The notes: a model not told the origin generated them from the sequence alone. Shown: positions 29,310 through 39,244, counted from the first letter of the stretch. The stretch: 64,000 nucleotides of DNA from Dokdonella immobilis (GCF_900115085.1 NZ_FOVF01000020.1:1-64000); one strand, 5' to 3'. A program made the numbers and translations.

Positions 29310-32177
29310 TCAGTCGTCGAAGCCGCTGGCGAAGATCAGGTCGACGTCGATCACGACCGCATTCGAAGCCGGTCCTTCATTGCCGGCCAGATCGGTCGCC
29401 GTCGCTGTCAGGCTGTGGCTGCCGCCGCTCTGGAACTGTACTTGGCAGGCCCAGTCGCCGTTGCCGTCGGAGAGCGCCGTGCACAGTGTGGTGGGGCCCT
29501 CGCGCACGCTGATGTCGGCGTTGGCTTCTGACTGTCCGCTGACATCGACCCGCGAGGCGCTCGGGCCGGTCGGGCCGAGTATCGTCGGCGCCGCTGGCGC
29601 GGTGCGGTCGATGAGCACGGACAGGGCGCCGCCCAGGGTGCTCTCGAGTCCGCCTCGGGTCACGCTCGCAGCGATCGCGTGGGCGCCTTCGGCGAGTCCG
29701 GCGACGTTGATCGTGTAACCCGCGCTGCAGGTCGCCGATGCGCCGGCCAGGGCATTCGTGCCGTCGTAAAGCTGGACCAGATCGCCGTCGACGCAGCTGC
29801 CGGTGAAGACCAGGCTCGCGGCATTGGTGACGCCGTCATCGGCGAAGCGGCCGCTGTCGCTGGCTGCATCGAGCACGGGCGTGGCCGGGGCACTCGGCGC
29901 GGCGACCGTCCAGCTGCGCGTGTCGGTGCCGATATTTCCGGCGAGGTCGAAGGCGCGGACATCGAAGCTGTGCGGACCCGGCGCGAGGCCGCTGTAGCTC
30001 GCCGGACTGCTGCAGGCGGCGAACGACGAAGCGTCCAACCGGCATTCCGCTCCGAGGCCGTCGCCGATCCCGAACGTGAACGTTGCTCCGGCATCGACCA
30101 CGATCCCGCTCGGGCCCGTGTTGATCGCGACCGCAGGGGCCCCCGTGTCGATGACGATGTCGAGCGCGGGCGAGGCGGCCGATGTCGTGCCGTTGCGCGT
30201 CGCCGTGACCGTGATCGCGCGCATGCCGTCGGCGAGCGGTGTGGCCGGGACGATGTCGAATGCCGAAGCGGCGCAGACGGCGGTCGGCGTGATCGGAGTG
30301 GCGTCGACCGACAGAGTCATCGTGTCGCCGTCGGTGCAGGTGCCGAGCAGGTGCGGTTGGGCGATGTTGGTGATGCCGTCGCTGTCGGAGCTGCCGCTGT
30401 CGGATGCGCTGGCAAGCACCGGCATGTCCGGCGCCGCGACAACCGTCGCCGAGCGTTCGTAGGCGCCGATGTCGCACGCTGCGCCGCTCGATCGCGGGAA
30501 GCCCTGGCCGCGCTGGTCGAAAGCGAGGGCCTGGCCGAACCGGTCCAGGCAGCCAGCCGGATTGCCCGCGTCGATGGCCGGGCTGCCGGCGAGCAGGGCC
30601 AGGGTCCGCGTCGGACCGCCATTGTCGGCCAGACCGATGTCGAGCAGCGGATCGCTGCCACTGAGGTTGCCGGTTCCAGTGAAGATGCAAGCGGTGCCAT
30701 TGCGGATGAGGCTGTAGTTGGCACTCAGGGTGCCTCCTCCTGCCGTGCAATCGTCGGCGACGCCGGCCCCACTGCCGGTCGTATTGTTGGCGACCAGGGT
30801 ATTGGCCAGGTTCATCGCGCCGCCGTCCACGCGCAGCCCGCCGCCATTGGAGGTACCCGAGCCGCCCGAACGGGCGACGTTGGCGACGATCGTGCTGCTG
30901 CGCAAGTCGGCGTTGCCGGTTCCGGTCAGGTAGATGCCACCGCCGTGGTAACCCGACGTGTTACTGAACACCGTGCTGTTGGTGAGACGCAGGCGAGCGG
31001 TGGACTTGATGCCGCCGCCGCCGCTGAACGAGCTCGGCGCCTGGTTGTTGGCTATCGTCGAGCCGACGATGTCGATCGTCGTGTCGCCACCGCCGAAGGA
31101 CGGCCCCAGGGTCAGGGCGCCGCCGGTGCTGTTGGCGTAGTTGGCGCTGAACTCGCAGTCGTGGATCATGCCGCGCGCCGACAGCGCCATCGCGCCTCCG
31201 TTGAGCTGCGAGCGGCTGTTGCCGATCTTGACGCGCTGCAGGGCGACGAAGTCGTTTGACAGGTTGCCGCCACCGGAATCGTAGGCGCGGATCGCCCCGC
31301 CGTCACCGAAGAACGATGGGCCGCCGCCGTTGATGATGGCCAAGTCCGCGATGATCGCGGTGACCCTGCCCGTGGCCGAACCGCCGCTCGGATCGACGGC
31401 GAAGGCGCGGTCGAGATTGCCGGCGTTGACGATGGTCTGGCCCGGTCCCGCACCGTAGATGCCCATACCGGCGCGGATATCGAAATCGCCGCCGTTGTTG
31501 GCGTCCTCGCCACTGCTGCCGAGCGAGATCGCGTAGGTGCCGGCCGGCACGATCACCGCGCCCGGGGTCGTGTTGGCCGACTTGATCGCCGCGCGCAGCG
31601 TGCAGTCGCCCGGCGCGCATGCCGCCAGGGCCGGATTCGGGTCGTCGCTGCGCGTGACCAGGTATTGCGGCGCGCTGGCGACCGCCAGCTGCAGGCTGCC
31701 GCCGAAGGTCGAGCTGCCATGCGAGACGATTTCGATCGAGTAGCTCGTGTCTGCGCGCAGGCGCAGGCCCGACAGGCGCGCCTGGAAGACGCCGGAAATG
31801 CCGTCGTCGTTGCAGCCGCCGAGGACCGGCTGGAAGCTGCCTGGCGAACCGCGGTAGACATTGATGACCGTGTCGTAGGAACTGCCGGCGGTCGAGATGC
31901 TGAGGAATTCGTCGCTGCTGCCGGTGGTGTAACGGTACCAGACCGACCCCCGGCCCTGGCTGCCGGCGGCACCGATGAAGCAGATCGATTCCGGATCGGT
32001 CGGTTCGGTGGTCGCTGCCGAGGTCGTCTGTGCATCGCTGAACGGCAGCGTGGCAATGACCGTTGCATTGGACCAGTCGTCGTTGACCTGGGCCTGGACC
32101 TGGCCGGCGCAGAGCGCGGCGAGGAGGAGCAACAGCAAACGGCGGTACGCGAATTCGCGCAGATTACGGGTGGGCAT
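29310..32177 (-). CDS. Large exported CSLREA/beta-helix protein with Ig-like repeats and FASGFDD tail
   Basis: 955 residues from ATG 32177 (an ATG two codons upstream is also possible). Signal peptide about 1-28 (LLLLLLAALCAGQVQA). Residues about 30-165 form a pre-domain, followed by a CSLREA-type motif (CTLRAAI, about 182) and a right-handed parallel beta-helix (about 200-520) with many GG-A and N-T repeats and a DNGGPTRTLALLAGSPAID closing motif. Three or four Ig-like repeats (about 540-940) end in DVDLIFASGFDD. The whole is typical of a surface-displayed adhesin or polysaccharide-binding protein. Divergent from the CadC-like regulator at 32423, which may control it. Confidence 0.8.
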   Translation of the reverse strand: MPTRNLREFAYRRLLLLLLAALCAGQVQAQVNDDWSNATVIATLPFSDAQTTSAATTEPTDPESICFIGAAGSQGRGSVWYRYTTGSSDEFLSISTAGSSYDTVINVYRGSPGSFQPVLGGCNDDGISGVFQARLSGLRLRADTSYSIEIVSHGSSTFGGSLQLAVASAPQYLVTRSDDPNPALAACAPGDCTLRAAIKSANTTPGAVIVPAGTYAISLGSSGEDANNGGDFDIRAGMGIYGAGPGQTIVNAGNLDRAFAVDPSGGSATGRVTAIIADLAIINGGGPSFFGDGGAIRAYDSGGGNLSNDFVALQRVKIGNSRSQLNGGAMALSARGMIHDCEFSANYANSTGGALTLGPSFGGGDTTIDIVGSTIANNQAPSSFSGGGGIKSTARLRLTNSTVFSNTSGYHGGGIYLTGTGNADLRSSTIVANVARSGGSGTSNGGGLRVDGGAMNLANTLVANNTTGSGAGVADDCTAGGGTLSANYSLIRNGTACIFTGTGNLSGSDPLLDIGLADNGGPTRTLALLAGSPAIDAGNPAGCLDRFGQALAFDQRGQGFPRSSGAACDIGAYERSATVVAAPDMPVLASASDSGSSDSDGITNIAQPHLLGTCTDGDTMTLSVDATPITPTAVCAASAFDIVPATPLADGMRAITVTATRNGTTSAASPALDIVIDTGAPAVAINTGPSGIVVDAGATFTFGIGDGLGAECRLDASSFAACSSPASYSGLAPGPHSFDVRAFDLAGNIGTDTRSWTVAAPSAPATPVLDAASDSGRFADDGVTNAASLVFTGSCVDGDLVQLYDGTNALAGASATCSAGYTINVAGLAEGAHAIAASVTRGGLESTLGGALSVLIDRTAPAAPTILGPTGPSASRVDVSGQSEANADISVREGPTTLCTALSDGNGDWACQVQFQSGGSHSLTATATDLAGNEGPASNAVVIDVDLIFASGFDD

Positions 32178-32422
32178 GGGCATGTTCCTGCAGCGGTTGG
32201 GGCCGAACCGGCCACGCGCTGGCGTGGTGCGCCGCTGGGGCCGATCGTGACGCCCGAGCATCACGCCAATGCCGGCGCATCGCATCAGCGAACCTTCACG
32301 AAACGATGACGGAACGATAGACTGCGGTCGGCATGAATCGGGCGTTGGCCACTTCATACCCTGCTGCTTGCTCCCGTTGCACGGACCCGCGTGCGATGAC
32401 GCCGGGCTGATCGAGAAACTGC

Positions 32423-34843
32423 GTGCACTACCGATTCGGCCCCTTCGAGCTGCGCGTTCCCGAGCGTGAACTCCTGCGCGATGGTCGACCACTCGCGATC
32501 GAACCAAAGGTGCTCGACCTGCTCGCCTATATGGTCGAGCATCGCGACCGCGCGCTCGGACGCGATGAACTGATCTCCGCCGTCTGGGGCCGCTCGGACG
32601 TCGCCGACGGCACCCTGGCCCAGGCGGTCCTGCGCCTGCGCAAGACCCTGGCCACTGCGGATGGGCTGAGGAATCCGGTTCGCACCGTGCCTCGCCACGG
32701 CTATCGCTGGGTTGCCCCGACCGAATCGGTGGCGGTCGAAGGCGGCAGCGAAGCCGAGGCGGAGCGGAGCCATGCAGATCCCGGGGTCCCGACGCTTGCC
32801 GGATCGCCAGCGATTCCGTCGTCGCCGCAGGTTCCGCGACGTCGGGCGTTCGCGGGGATGCTCGCGCTGCTCGTTGCCTTGGCGGCGATCGTCCTGATCG
32901 GGTTGTTCCGATTGCGCGATGCGTCGATCCCGCCGCCGCAAGCGGGTCCGGCCGAAGCGGATGTGCGATTGGCCATCCTGCCGCTGGTATCGGCACAGGC
33001 CGCCGATGAACTCGAGGATGCCGGCATGATCGAGCTTCTGCGCCGCCATCTCGTGGCGCGGGCCGGTGCGCCGGAGGTGCTTTCGACAGCGACCGTCGTT
33101 TCCTTCCTGAAGGCCAACCGTGGCAAGCCGCCAGGTCAATGGGCGGACGCGCTGCAAGCGCTGCGCGTCAGTCATGTTCTCGAAGTCGATCTCGCGCACG
33201 ATGCAAGCGGCTACCGCCTCGAGGGCAATCTCGTCGCGGCGAATGCGCGTTCGGCCATCGGGCAGGTCCGCGCCGCCAATCTCGAGGAGGCGCTGGAAAG
33301 GTTCACCAATGACGTGCTCGGGAAACTCGACGCCGCGGCCCCCGTCGCCGTCGACAGCGCCATCCATGGCGGTGACCGGCTGGCCGATGCCTTGCGGCTG
33401 GCCTCGCGCGGGCGCACCCGGGACGCCTACGAGGTGCTGCGTGTCGCGCATGCCGATGCGCCAACGCAGATCGACCTCCTCGTAGAACTGGCCCATCTCG
33501 AGTGCGCGCTGGAGATGACCGCTGCCTGCGACCGACACCTCGACGAGGCATTGTCGAGTCCGGGCCTCGGCGCCTGGTCGAGAGCGAGTGTCCATCTCGA
33601 TCGCGCATCGCGGCGCCTGGCCGAGCTCCGTCTCGACCAGGCCCGGGAAGAGATCGAGGCGGCCGCACAGGCTGCCCAGGCAACCTCCGACAACCTGCTT
33701 GAGGCGCGCATCGTTCTTGCCCGCCAGCACCTGGCGGCGGTCGCCGACGAAGGCGACACTGCACTGGATCTGGCGCGACGGGCGTTGACCCTGTTTCGGG
33801 TGGCGGCCGATCGCGGCGGCCAGGCGGCGGCGCAGATCGCGCTCGGCGATCTCGCGGCACAGGATGGGCATCATGACGAGGCCTTGGCCGACTATCGCGA
33901 GGCGTACGCTCTTTTCGACAGCGAGGGCGACCAGGCCGGAGTTGCCAGAGCCGGTGCGCGCATGGCGCGAGCGCTCGGCCACCTCGGTCGTTTCGGCGAG
34001 GCCGGGAAGGTGGCGCATGCTGCGCAGGCGGCCGCCTCGAGACAGCAGGATCCGCTCGTGCTGCGCGATGCCCTGGACAGCCTGGCCTGGTCGCTGCTGC
34101 AGTCCGGTCGGCTCGGTGAAGCGCGTGAGGCCGCGCATGCCGGGCTGGCCCTGCTCGATCCGGCCAACAATCCGCGCCAGGCCCTGCGCCTGCAAAGCCT
34201 GCTCGGATTCATCGATGCCGCCGGTGGCCGCTACCGCAATGCGATGCAGGCCTGGGAGCGTGCGCTGCAGGCGATGCCGGACTCCGCGCCGGGGGTCGGC
34301 GCAGACAGTCTGCGCCTGGCGATCGTCTATGCAGCCCTGAATGCCGGTGAGCTCGAGCGTGCCGGGACCGAGGCGGCGCGCCTGCGCGCGGACGCCGGAC
34401 GCTCGGCGGATGCCGACGTGGCCAGCTTTGCCGAACATGCCGAGGCATTGCTCGCCGCCCGACGTGGAGAGCACGCTGCCGCAGCGCGCCTCTATGCGCG
34501 AGTGTGGAAACGTGCGCGTGACACGGGCACGCTCAACCAGCAGCTGCTCGCCGATTACAGCGACGTCCTCTTCGAACTCGGCGAGCTCGATGCCGTGGAG
34601 AGTCTGCTCGGCGAATCTGACCTGCCCGAAACCGAAGGACACCTCGTGCAACTGGTCCGTGCACGTTATCTGTTGCGTCGCGATCGCCTCGACGAGGCGC
34701 AAGCCGCTTTCGACTCGGCATTGCGACTTGCTGCGGAGCGCTATTCGCCGCTGCTCGATACCTCGCGCGCGGAGCTCGCGCGGGCCCGTTCGCAAGGAAA
34801 CGGGACTCCTGGGCAAGCCGGCAAGGACAAGTCGCGCAGGTAA
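32423..34843 (+). CDS. CadC-like membrane transcription factor with TPR ectodomain
   Basis: 806 residues from GTG 32423. The N-terminal winged helix of the OmpR/PhoB type (about 1-98) contains LLAYMVEHRDRALGRDEL and RTVPRHGYRWVAP. A linker and one transmembrane helix follow (about 142-162). The periplasmic part starts with a TolB-N-like region (about 175-310: RLAILPLVSAQAADELEDAG, LRVSHVLEVDLAHDASGY) and continues with about ten TPRs (to about 790). This ectodomain has the same layout as the Ser/Thr kinase at 18242. One-component sensor: periplasmic signal in, DNA binding at the membrane out. Its divergent neighbour and the downstream lipoprotein are candidate targets. Confidence 0.88.
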   Translation: MHYRFGPFELRVPERELLRDGRPLAIEPKVLDLLAYMVEHRDRALGRDELISAVWGRSDVADGTLAQAVLRLRKTLATADGLRNPVRTVPRHGYRWVAPTESVAVEGGSEAEAERSHADPGVPTLAGSPAIPSSPQVPRRRAFAGMLALLVALAAIVLIGLFRLRDASIPPPQAGPAEADVRLAILPLVSAQAADELEDAGMIELLRRHLVARAGAPEVLSTATVVSFLKANRGKPPGQWADALQALRVSHVLEVDLAHDASGYRLEGNLVAANARSAIGQVRAANLEEALERFTNDVLGKLDAAAPVAVDSAIHGGDRLADALRLASRGRTRDAYEVLRVAHADAPTQIDLLVELAHLECALEMTAACDRHLDEALSSPGLGAWSRASVHLDRASRRLAELRLDQAREEIEAAAQAAQATSDNLLEARIVLARQHLAAVADEGDTALDLARRALTLFRVAADRGGQAAAQIALGDLAAQDGHHDEALADYREAYALFDSEGDQAGVARAGARMARALGHLGRFGEAGKVAHAAQAAASRQQDPLVLRDALDSLAWSLLQSGRLGEAREAAHAGLALLDPANNPRQALRLQSLLGFIDAAGGRYRNAMQAWERALQAMPDSAPGVGADSLRLAIVYAALNAGELERAGTEAARLRADAGRSADADVASFAEHAEALLAARRGEHAAAARLYARVWKRARDTGTLNQQLLADYSDVLFELGELDAVESLLGESDLPETEGHLVQLVRARYLLRRDRLDEAQAAFDSALRLAAERYSPLLDTSRAELARARSQGNGTPGQAGKDKSRR

Positions 34844-34944
34844 GGCGACGGCGCCGCAGATCGACGGCGACCTCTGGTTGCCCTGACTCGCTCGGCACAA
34901 GTGCGTTACGCTGCCCTCCGGCCCTGGCGATCCGGAGACGATTC

Positions 34945-35838
34945 ATGGTGCGAAGCCTTCGCTTTCTGCTCGTCGGTATGTCCGCGCTGCTGGCAGCCTG
35001 TGCTTCGTTTCCGCAGTCGCAGCCTGGGCTTCGATTTGCCAATGGCCTGTCCGCCGCGCAGATCTTCGACGCCTGCATGGCGGCCCACGGCGGCGACATC
35101 CGCGCGTACCCGGGCGACATCAATTTGTCCACCGATGGCCATTGGTACCGGCTGATCCAGCGCATCCAGCCGATCGTCAGCGATGCCGGTTTCCGGGTGA
35201 CTTCCGAGGAGCGCTACCGGCCGCGCGACGGCCTCTACTCAGTCCATCACGAGGGTCCGCTCGGCAGCAAGCAGGTGGTGCGCACGGCGGACGCCATCGC
35301 GGTCTTCTATAACGGTACGCGCGAAACCGACCCGGCCAGGATCCGCGCCACGGCGATGACCAACGACGCATTCCGCATGTTCCATTTCGGCCCGAGTTTC
35401 ATCAAGGCGCGGGCGACCGAAATCCTGCGCATCGCCGACGCACGTGAAGGCGGGCGCGACTACCGGCGCCTGCTGGCCACCGTTCGGCCCGGATTCGGCG
35501 AGGCCGCGCAGGATCAGGTCGTGCTCTGGATCGATGCGCAGAGCTCGCGCCTGTTTCGCGTGCACATGACCCTGAACGGGTTCGAGACGACCCAGGGCGC
35601 ACAAGTCGACACGACTTTCCTCGAGTATCGAAAGGTCGGCCCCTTCCTGTTGCCGGTACGATTTCACGAACGCGTGCGCGGTCCGCTGCGCATCGATGCG
35701 CACGACTGGCACACCACCGGCATCGACCTCGACCGCAGCTGGAGTGCCGCGGATGTTGGCGGTCCAGCATTCGAAGGCGCGGCCCTTCCGCCTGCCGCAG
35801 CCATGCGCGAGGACGTCCCTGACCACTCGCCGCAGTGA
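34945..35838 (+). CDS. Lipoprotein of unknown function
   Basis: 297 residues from ATG 34945, with a GGAG site. Signal peptide with lipobox LAAC at about residues 16-19, so outer- or inner-membrane anchored. The mature part is a mixed alpha/beta domain with several conserved-looking aromatic blocks (GDINLSTDGHWYRLIQRIQP, DQVVLWIDAQSSRLFRVHMT, VGPFLLPVRFHERVRG). The second half resembles the curved beta-sheet of LolA/outer-membrane lipoprotein carrier-type folds, but only loosely. Lies 101 nt after the CadC-like gene on the same strand and may be co-regulated. No family assigned. Confidence 0.6.
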   Translation: MVRSLRFLLVGMSALLAACASFPQSQPGLRFANGLSAAQIFDACMAAHGGDIRAYPGDINLSTDGHWYRLIQRIQPIVSDAGFRVTSEERYRPRDGLYSVHHEGPLGSKQVVRTADAIAVFYNGTRETDPARIRATAMTNDAFRMFHFGPSFIKARATEILRIADAREGGRDYRRLLATVRPGFGEAAQDQVVLWIDAQSSRLFRVHMTLNGFETTQGAQVDTTFLEYRKVGPFLLPVRFHERVRGPLRIDAHDWHTTGIDLDRSWSAADVGGPAFEGAALPPAAAMREDVPDHSPQ

Positions 35839-35977
35839 CCGCCCGGATACCGCCAGGCTCTGAGGCGCGCCTGCCGACCCTTGCCTCTGGCGCCCGGACC
35901 AGCCGGTCCGGATGGACACCCGCAGCATGCCGCGGCGATACTCGAACGCGCCGTTTGGGATCTGGAGTTCGCTGACC

Positions 35978-36030
35978 GGGTCGCCGTTCAAGGCGAGCCC
36001 GTCATCCCGAGCCAGCCGAGGAGCCCCCCG
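35978..36030 (+). promoter_or_regulatory. Structured nhaA leader, possible nhaA-I-type element
   Basis: Immediately ahead of the ribosome site, GGGTCGCC (35978-35985) and GGCGAGCCC (35992-36000) form a bulged hairpin with a GTTCAA loop, followed by the GAGGAG ribosome site at 36018-36023. The 190-nt leader between the lipoprotein and nhaA has no gene. A sodium-linked RNA motif (nhaA-I) is known to precede nhaA in several Proteobacteria. I recall that class only in outline, so the match is a suggestion from position and structure. Confidence 0.35.
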
Positions 36031-37227
36031 ATGCTGTCCGATGTGCGCAATGCGATCGACGAATTCCTCGCCCGCGAGACCGCGGCCGGATTCATGCTGT
36101 TCGCAGCTGCCCTGCTGGCCCTGGTCGCGGTCAATTCGCCGCTCGCGCCGCACTACGACGGGCTTCTGCAGACGGCGCTCGAGGTGCGCGTCGGCGCCTT
36201 CGAGATCGCCAAGCCGCTGCAGCTCTGGATCAACGACGGCCTGATGGCGCTGTTCTTCTTCCTGGTCGGGCTCGAGGTCAAGCGCGAGATCGTCCGCGGC
36301 GAATTGTCGAGCATGGAAAAGGCCGGACTGCCGATCGTCGCGGCGATCGGCGGCATGGCCGTGCCGGCGCTGGTGTTCGTCGCGGTCAATCGCGACGCTG
36401 CCGCCAACCTGGCCGGCTGGGCGATCCCGGCGGCCACCGACATCGCCTTTGCCCTCGGTGTTCTCGCCCTCCTCGGCAGGCGCATTCCAGCGGCGCTGAA
36501 GATACTGTTGCTCGCGGTCGCCATCATCGACGACATCGGCGCCATCGCCATCATCGCCGTGTTCTATACCGCCGAGGTCTCCGCCTTCGCGCTGGGCATG
36601 GCCGCAATCGCGATCGGCGTGCTGGTTGCGCTGAACCGTTTCGGCGTGACCCGCATTGCTGCCTATGCGCTGGTCGGCCTGTTCCTGTGGGTCTGCGTAC
36701 TCAAGTCCGGCGTGCATGCGACGCTGGCCGGCGTGGTCACCGCGCTGGCCGTGCCGCTCGGTGGTGGCGACGGAAAGTCACCGCTCGAGCGACTCGAACA
36801 CGGCCTGCACCCCTGGATCGCGTTCGCTGTGCTGCCCCTGTTCGCGTTCGCCAATGCCGGCGTGTCGTTCGATGGCCTGCGTGCGGACGATCTGCTTGCT
36901 CCGCTGCCGCTCGGCATCGCCCTCGGCCTGCTCGTCGGCAAGCAGGTGGGGGTATTCGGATTCATGCTGCTGGCAATCCGGTTCGGGTGGGCGCGCAGGC
37001 CGGCGGGTGTGTCGTGGCGCCAGCTCTGGGGACTGGCGTGCCTGACCGGCATCGGCTTCACCATGAGCCTGTTCATCGGTTCGCTGGCCTTCGATTCGGC
37101 CGCGCATGGGGACCAGGTCAAGATCGGCGTGCTGACAGGCTCGCTGGCGGCGGGTTTGCTCGGCTTCCTGATCCTGCGCGCGGGCCGGACTGGTTCAGGT
37201 CCGAACGACGCTTTGGACCCGCGCTAG
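36031..37227 (+). CDS. nhaA: Na+/H+ antiporter NhaA
   Basis: 398 residues from ATG 36031, 8 nt after GAGGAG. About 12 transmembrane helices. The ion-binding aspartates are Asp167-Asp168 in AIIDDIGAI, matching Asp163-Asp164 of E. coli NhaA, and the TDIAFALGVLALLG and GLEVKREIVRGEL blocks are intact. The electrogenic exchanger moves Na+ out and two H+ in, protecting against salt and alkaline stress. Leads a two-gene unit with a CaCA antiporter 5 nt downstream. A structured leader precedes it. Confidence 0.96.
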   Translation: MLSDVRNAIDEFLARETAAGFMLFAAALLALVAVNSPLAPHYDGLLQTALEVRVGAFEIAKPLQLWINDGLMALFFFLVGLEVKREIVRGELSSMEKAGLPIVAAIGGMAVPALVFVAVNRDAAANLAGWAIPAATDIAFALGVLALLGRRIPAALKILLLAVAIIDDIGAIAIIAVFYTAEVSAFALGMAAIAIGVLVALNRFGVTRIAAYALVGLFLWVCVLKSGVHATLAGVVTALAVPLGGGDGKSPLERLEHGLHPWIAFAVLPLFAFANAGVSFDGLRADDLLAPLPLGIALGLLVGKQVGVFGFMLLAIRFGWARRPAGVSWRQLWGLACLTGIGFTMSLFIGSLAFDSAAHGDQVKIGVLTGSLAAGLLGFLILRAGRTGSGPNDALDPR

Positions 37228-37231
37228 TCGC

Positions 37232-38194
37232 ATGTACCTGCTCTGGCTGCTGTCGGGTCTTGCCGCGCTCGGCGTCGGTGGCGAAATGCTGGTTCGCGGC
37301 GCGGTCGGCGCGGCGCGCAGGCTTGGCGTTTCGCCGCTGCTGGTCGGGCTGACCATCGTCGGCTTCGGCACCTCCACCCCGGAACTGGTGACCAGCCTGG
37401 TGGCCGCGCTCGAAGAGGCGCCCGGTATCGCGGTCGGCAACGTGGTCGGTTCGAACATCGCCAACCTCCTGCTCATCCTCGGCAGCGCCGCACTGGTCGC
37501 GCCGTTGCCGCTGGCCCGGGTCGCCCTGCGCCGCGAGGGCATCGCCCTGGCTGGCTCGACCGCGGTTTGCGTGCTCGTGATCCTGCACGGCAAGCTCGAC
37601 CTTCTGCCCGGCATGATGCTCGTTGCGGTTCTCTTCGCCTATGTGGCCTGGGCCTACACGAGCGAGCGCAAGCTGCACGGCGTGCGCACCACCGTGCACG
37701 AACAGGTCGCCGAAGATGCGGCACCGCAAGCGCGATCGTTCGGTGTCTACCTGGGGATGTGCGCGGGCGGCATCGCGATGACCGTGCTCGGCGCGCACTG
37801 GCTGGTGGACAGTGCAATCGAGCTGTCGCGCCGGCTCGGTATTCCCGAGACCGTCATCGGTTTGAGCGTCGTCGCCGTCGGCACGTCGCTGCCGGAACTG
37901 GTCGCCAGCCTGGTCGCTGCGGCTCGCGGCCATGCCGAGGTCGCGCTCGGCAACATCATCGGTTCGAACGTCTACAACGTGCTCGGCATTCTCGGTGCGA
38001 CAGCGATCATCCACCCGATCCGGGTGCCCGCGGAAATCGCCCGGGTCGACATCTGGATCCTGCTCGCAGCGACCATGCTGTTGCTGTTTTTCCTGCGCAC
38101 CGGGACGCGGATCGGGCGCGTCGAAGGCGCGATCCTGCTCGGTGGATACGCGCTCTACGCGGCCTGGCTGGGCCTCGGTTCGCAACCCGGCTGA
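37232..38194 (+). CDS. Calcium/sodium (CaCA, YrbG-like) antiporter
   Basis: 320 residues, standard for the family, starting 5 nt after nhaA. About ten transmembrane helices in two inverted repeats. The alpha-1 motif GFGTSTPELVTSLVAALEEAP with GNVVGSNIANLLLILG lies near residues 45-90. The alpha-2 motif VGTSLPELVASLVAAARG with GNIIGSNVYNVLGILG lies near 212-255. The key Glu residues of both repeats are present. Exchanges Ca2+ (or K+) against Na+. Co-transcription with nhaA suggests coupled control of Na+ gradients. Confidence 0.93.
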   Translation: MYLLWLLSGLAALGVGGEMLVRGAVGAARRLGVSPLLVGLTIVGFGTSTPELVTSLVAALEEAPGIAVGNVVGSNIANLLLILGSAALVAPLPLARVALRREGIALAGSTAVCVLVILHGKLDLLPGMMLVAVLFAYVAWAYTSERKLHGVRTTVHEQVAEDAAPQARSFGVYLGMCAGGIAMTVLGAHWLVDSAIELSRRLGIPETVIGLSVVAVGTSLPELVASLVAAARGHAEVALGNIIGSNVYNVLGILGATAIIHPIRVPAEIARVDIWILLAATMLLLFFLRTGTRIGRVEGAILLGGYALYAAWLGLGSQPG

Positions 38195-38233
38195 AGCTGC
38201 AACCCGGCTCTCCAACGGGGACGGCTTCAGCGC

Positions 38234-39244
38234 TCAGGCCGAGGCGACCTCGATGCGGTTGCGACCGGCCCGCTTCGCCGCATACAGGGCCTCGTCGGCC
38301 TTCTGCAAGGCGCTCTCGACCTTCCCTCTGCCCACCCGCCAGCGCGAGACGCCGACGCTGATGGTGACCTTCACGCCCTGGAAGTCGCCCTGTTCGATCG
38401 CCGAACGCAGGCGCTCGGCAAGCGCCTCGCCGGCGCCTTCATCGGCGTCGACCAGCATGACCGCGAATTCCTCGCCGCCATAGCGGAACAGCGGGGCGTC
38501 CGCGACCAGGGAGCGGCCCAGCTCGGCCGCCACCTGGGTGATGATGCGGTCGCCCACCAGATGTCCGTTCTGGTCGTTGATCGCCTTGAAATGATCGATG
38601 TCGATGAGCAGGAATTCGCAGCTCTGGAAACCGTTACGCGTCGAGGCCAGCCGATCGAGCGCCTCGTTGAAGGTGCGGCGGTTCAGACAATTGCTCAGCG
38701 CGTCGTGATCGGAGTGGTAGCGCAGCATCTTCGCCGCCTGCTCCTGGAGCAGGGCATAGGTGTACATGAAGCAGACCGTGAGCCCATAGCCGCTGGAAAA
38801 GCGCACCACTTCGATCGGTGGCAACAGCAGGGCGGTTATCCACGATACGTAGATCCCGTAGGCCACCATGGCGACCAGTGAGGGACCGGGGCGAAGCAGG
38901 AACACGAGGAGGGGCGGGAAGATATACGCCCAGTGCTGCATGTTGCGATCGATTTCCAGGCCATAGATCGGGACGATCAGCAGGATCGCCGCGATGCTGG
39001 CGAAGAAGATCGTGCCGCCGAGGCGGCGCGACGTCAGCAGCAGCACGATCACGCTGGCACTGGCGACTGCCAGCACGGCCCAGGCGAGGCGGGCGGTGTC
39101 GGTCAGCCCGAGCTTCGTGTTGATCGTGCCTAACGTGATCATCACGACCACGATGAGGGAGGCGAGCACGAGCGCGACGCGCCAGCGGATCGTGTCGCGC
39201 AGCGTGATGAACGAATCCTGGCGCAGGGTCGTATTCAGTGCCAC
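38234..39244 (-). CDS. Membrane diguanylate cyclase (GGDEF)
   Basis: 336 residues from GTG 39244, preceded by GGGGGA; the open frame extends upstream without a good site. About six transmembrane helices (about 20-165), then a GGDEF domain (about 175-335) with LIDIDHFKAINDQNGH, YGGEEF and ISVGVSRWR motifs, all catalytic residues in place. As in the other GGDEF protein of this window, the RxxD inhibitory site is absent (VADA instead). No sensor motif recognised in the membrane part. Convergent with the CaCA antiporter gene, 39 nt apart. Confidence 0.92.
   Translation of the reverse strand: MALNTTLRQDSFITLRDTIRWRVALVLASLIVVVMITLGTINTKLGLTDTARLAWAVLAVASASVIVLLLTSRRLGGTIFFASIAAILLIVPIYGLEIDRNMQHWAYIFPPLLVFLLRPGPSLVAMVAYGIYVSWITALLLPPIEVVRFSSGYGLTVCFMYTYALLQEQAAKMLRYHSDHDALSNCLNRRTFNEALDRLASTRNGFQSCEFLLIDIDHFKAINDQNGHLVGDRIITQVAAELGRSLVADAPLFRYGGEEFAVMLVDADEGAGEALAERLRSAIEQGDFQGVKVTISVGVSRWRVGRGKVESALQKADEALYAAKRAGRNRIEVASA

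Noticed and set aside
32354-34900. 848-codon minus-strand frame opposite the CadC-like gene
   Set aside because: Shadow frame; the plus-strand winged helix and TPRs are the real coding content.
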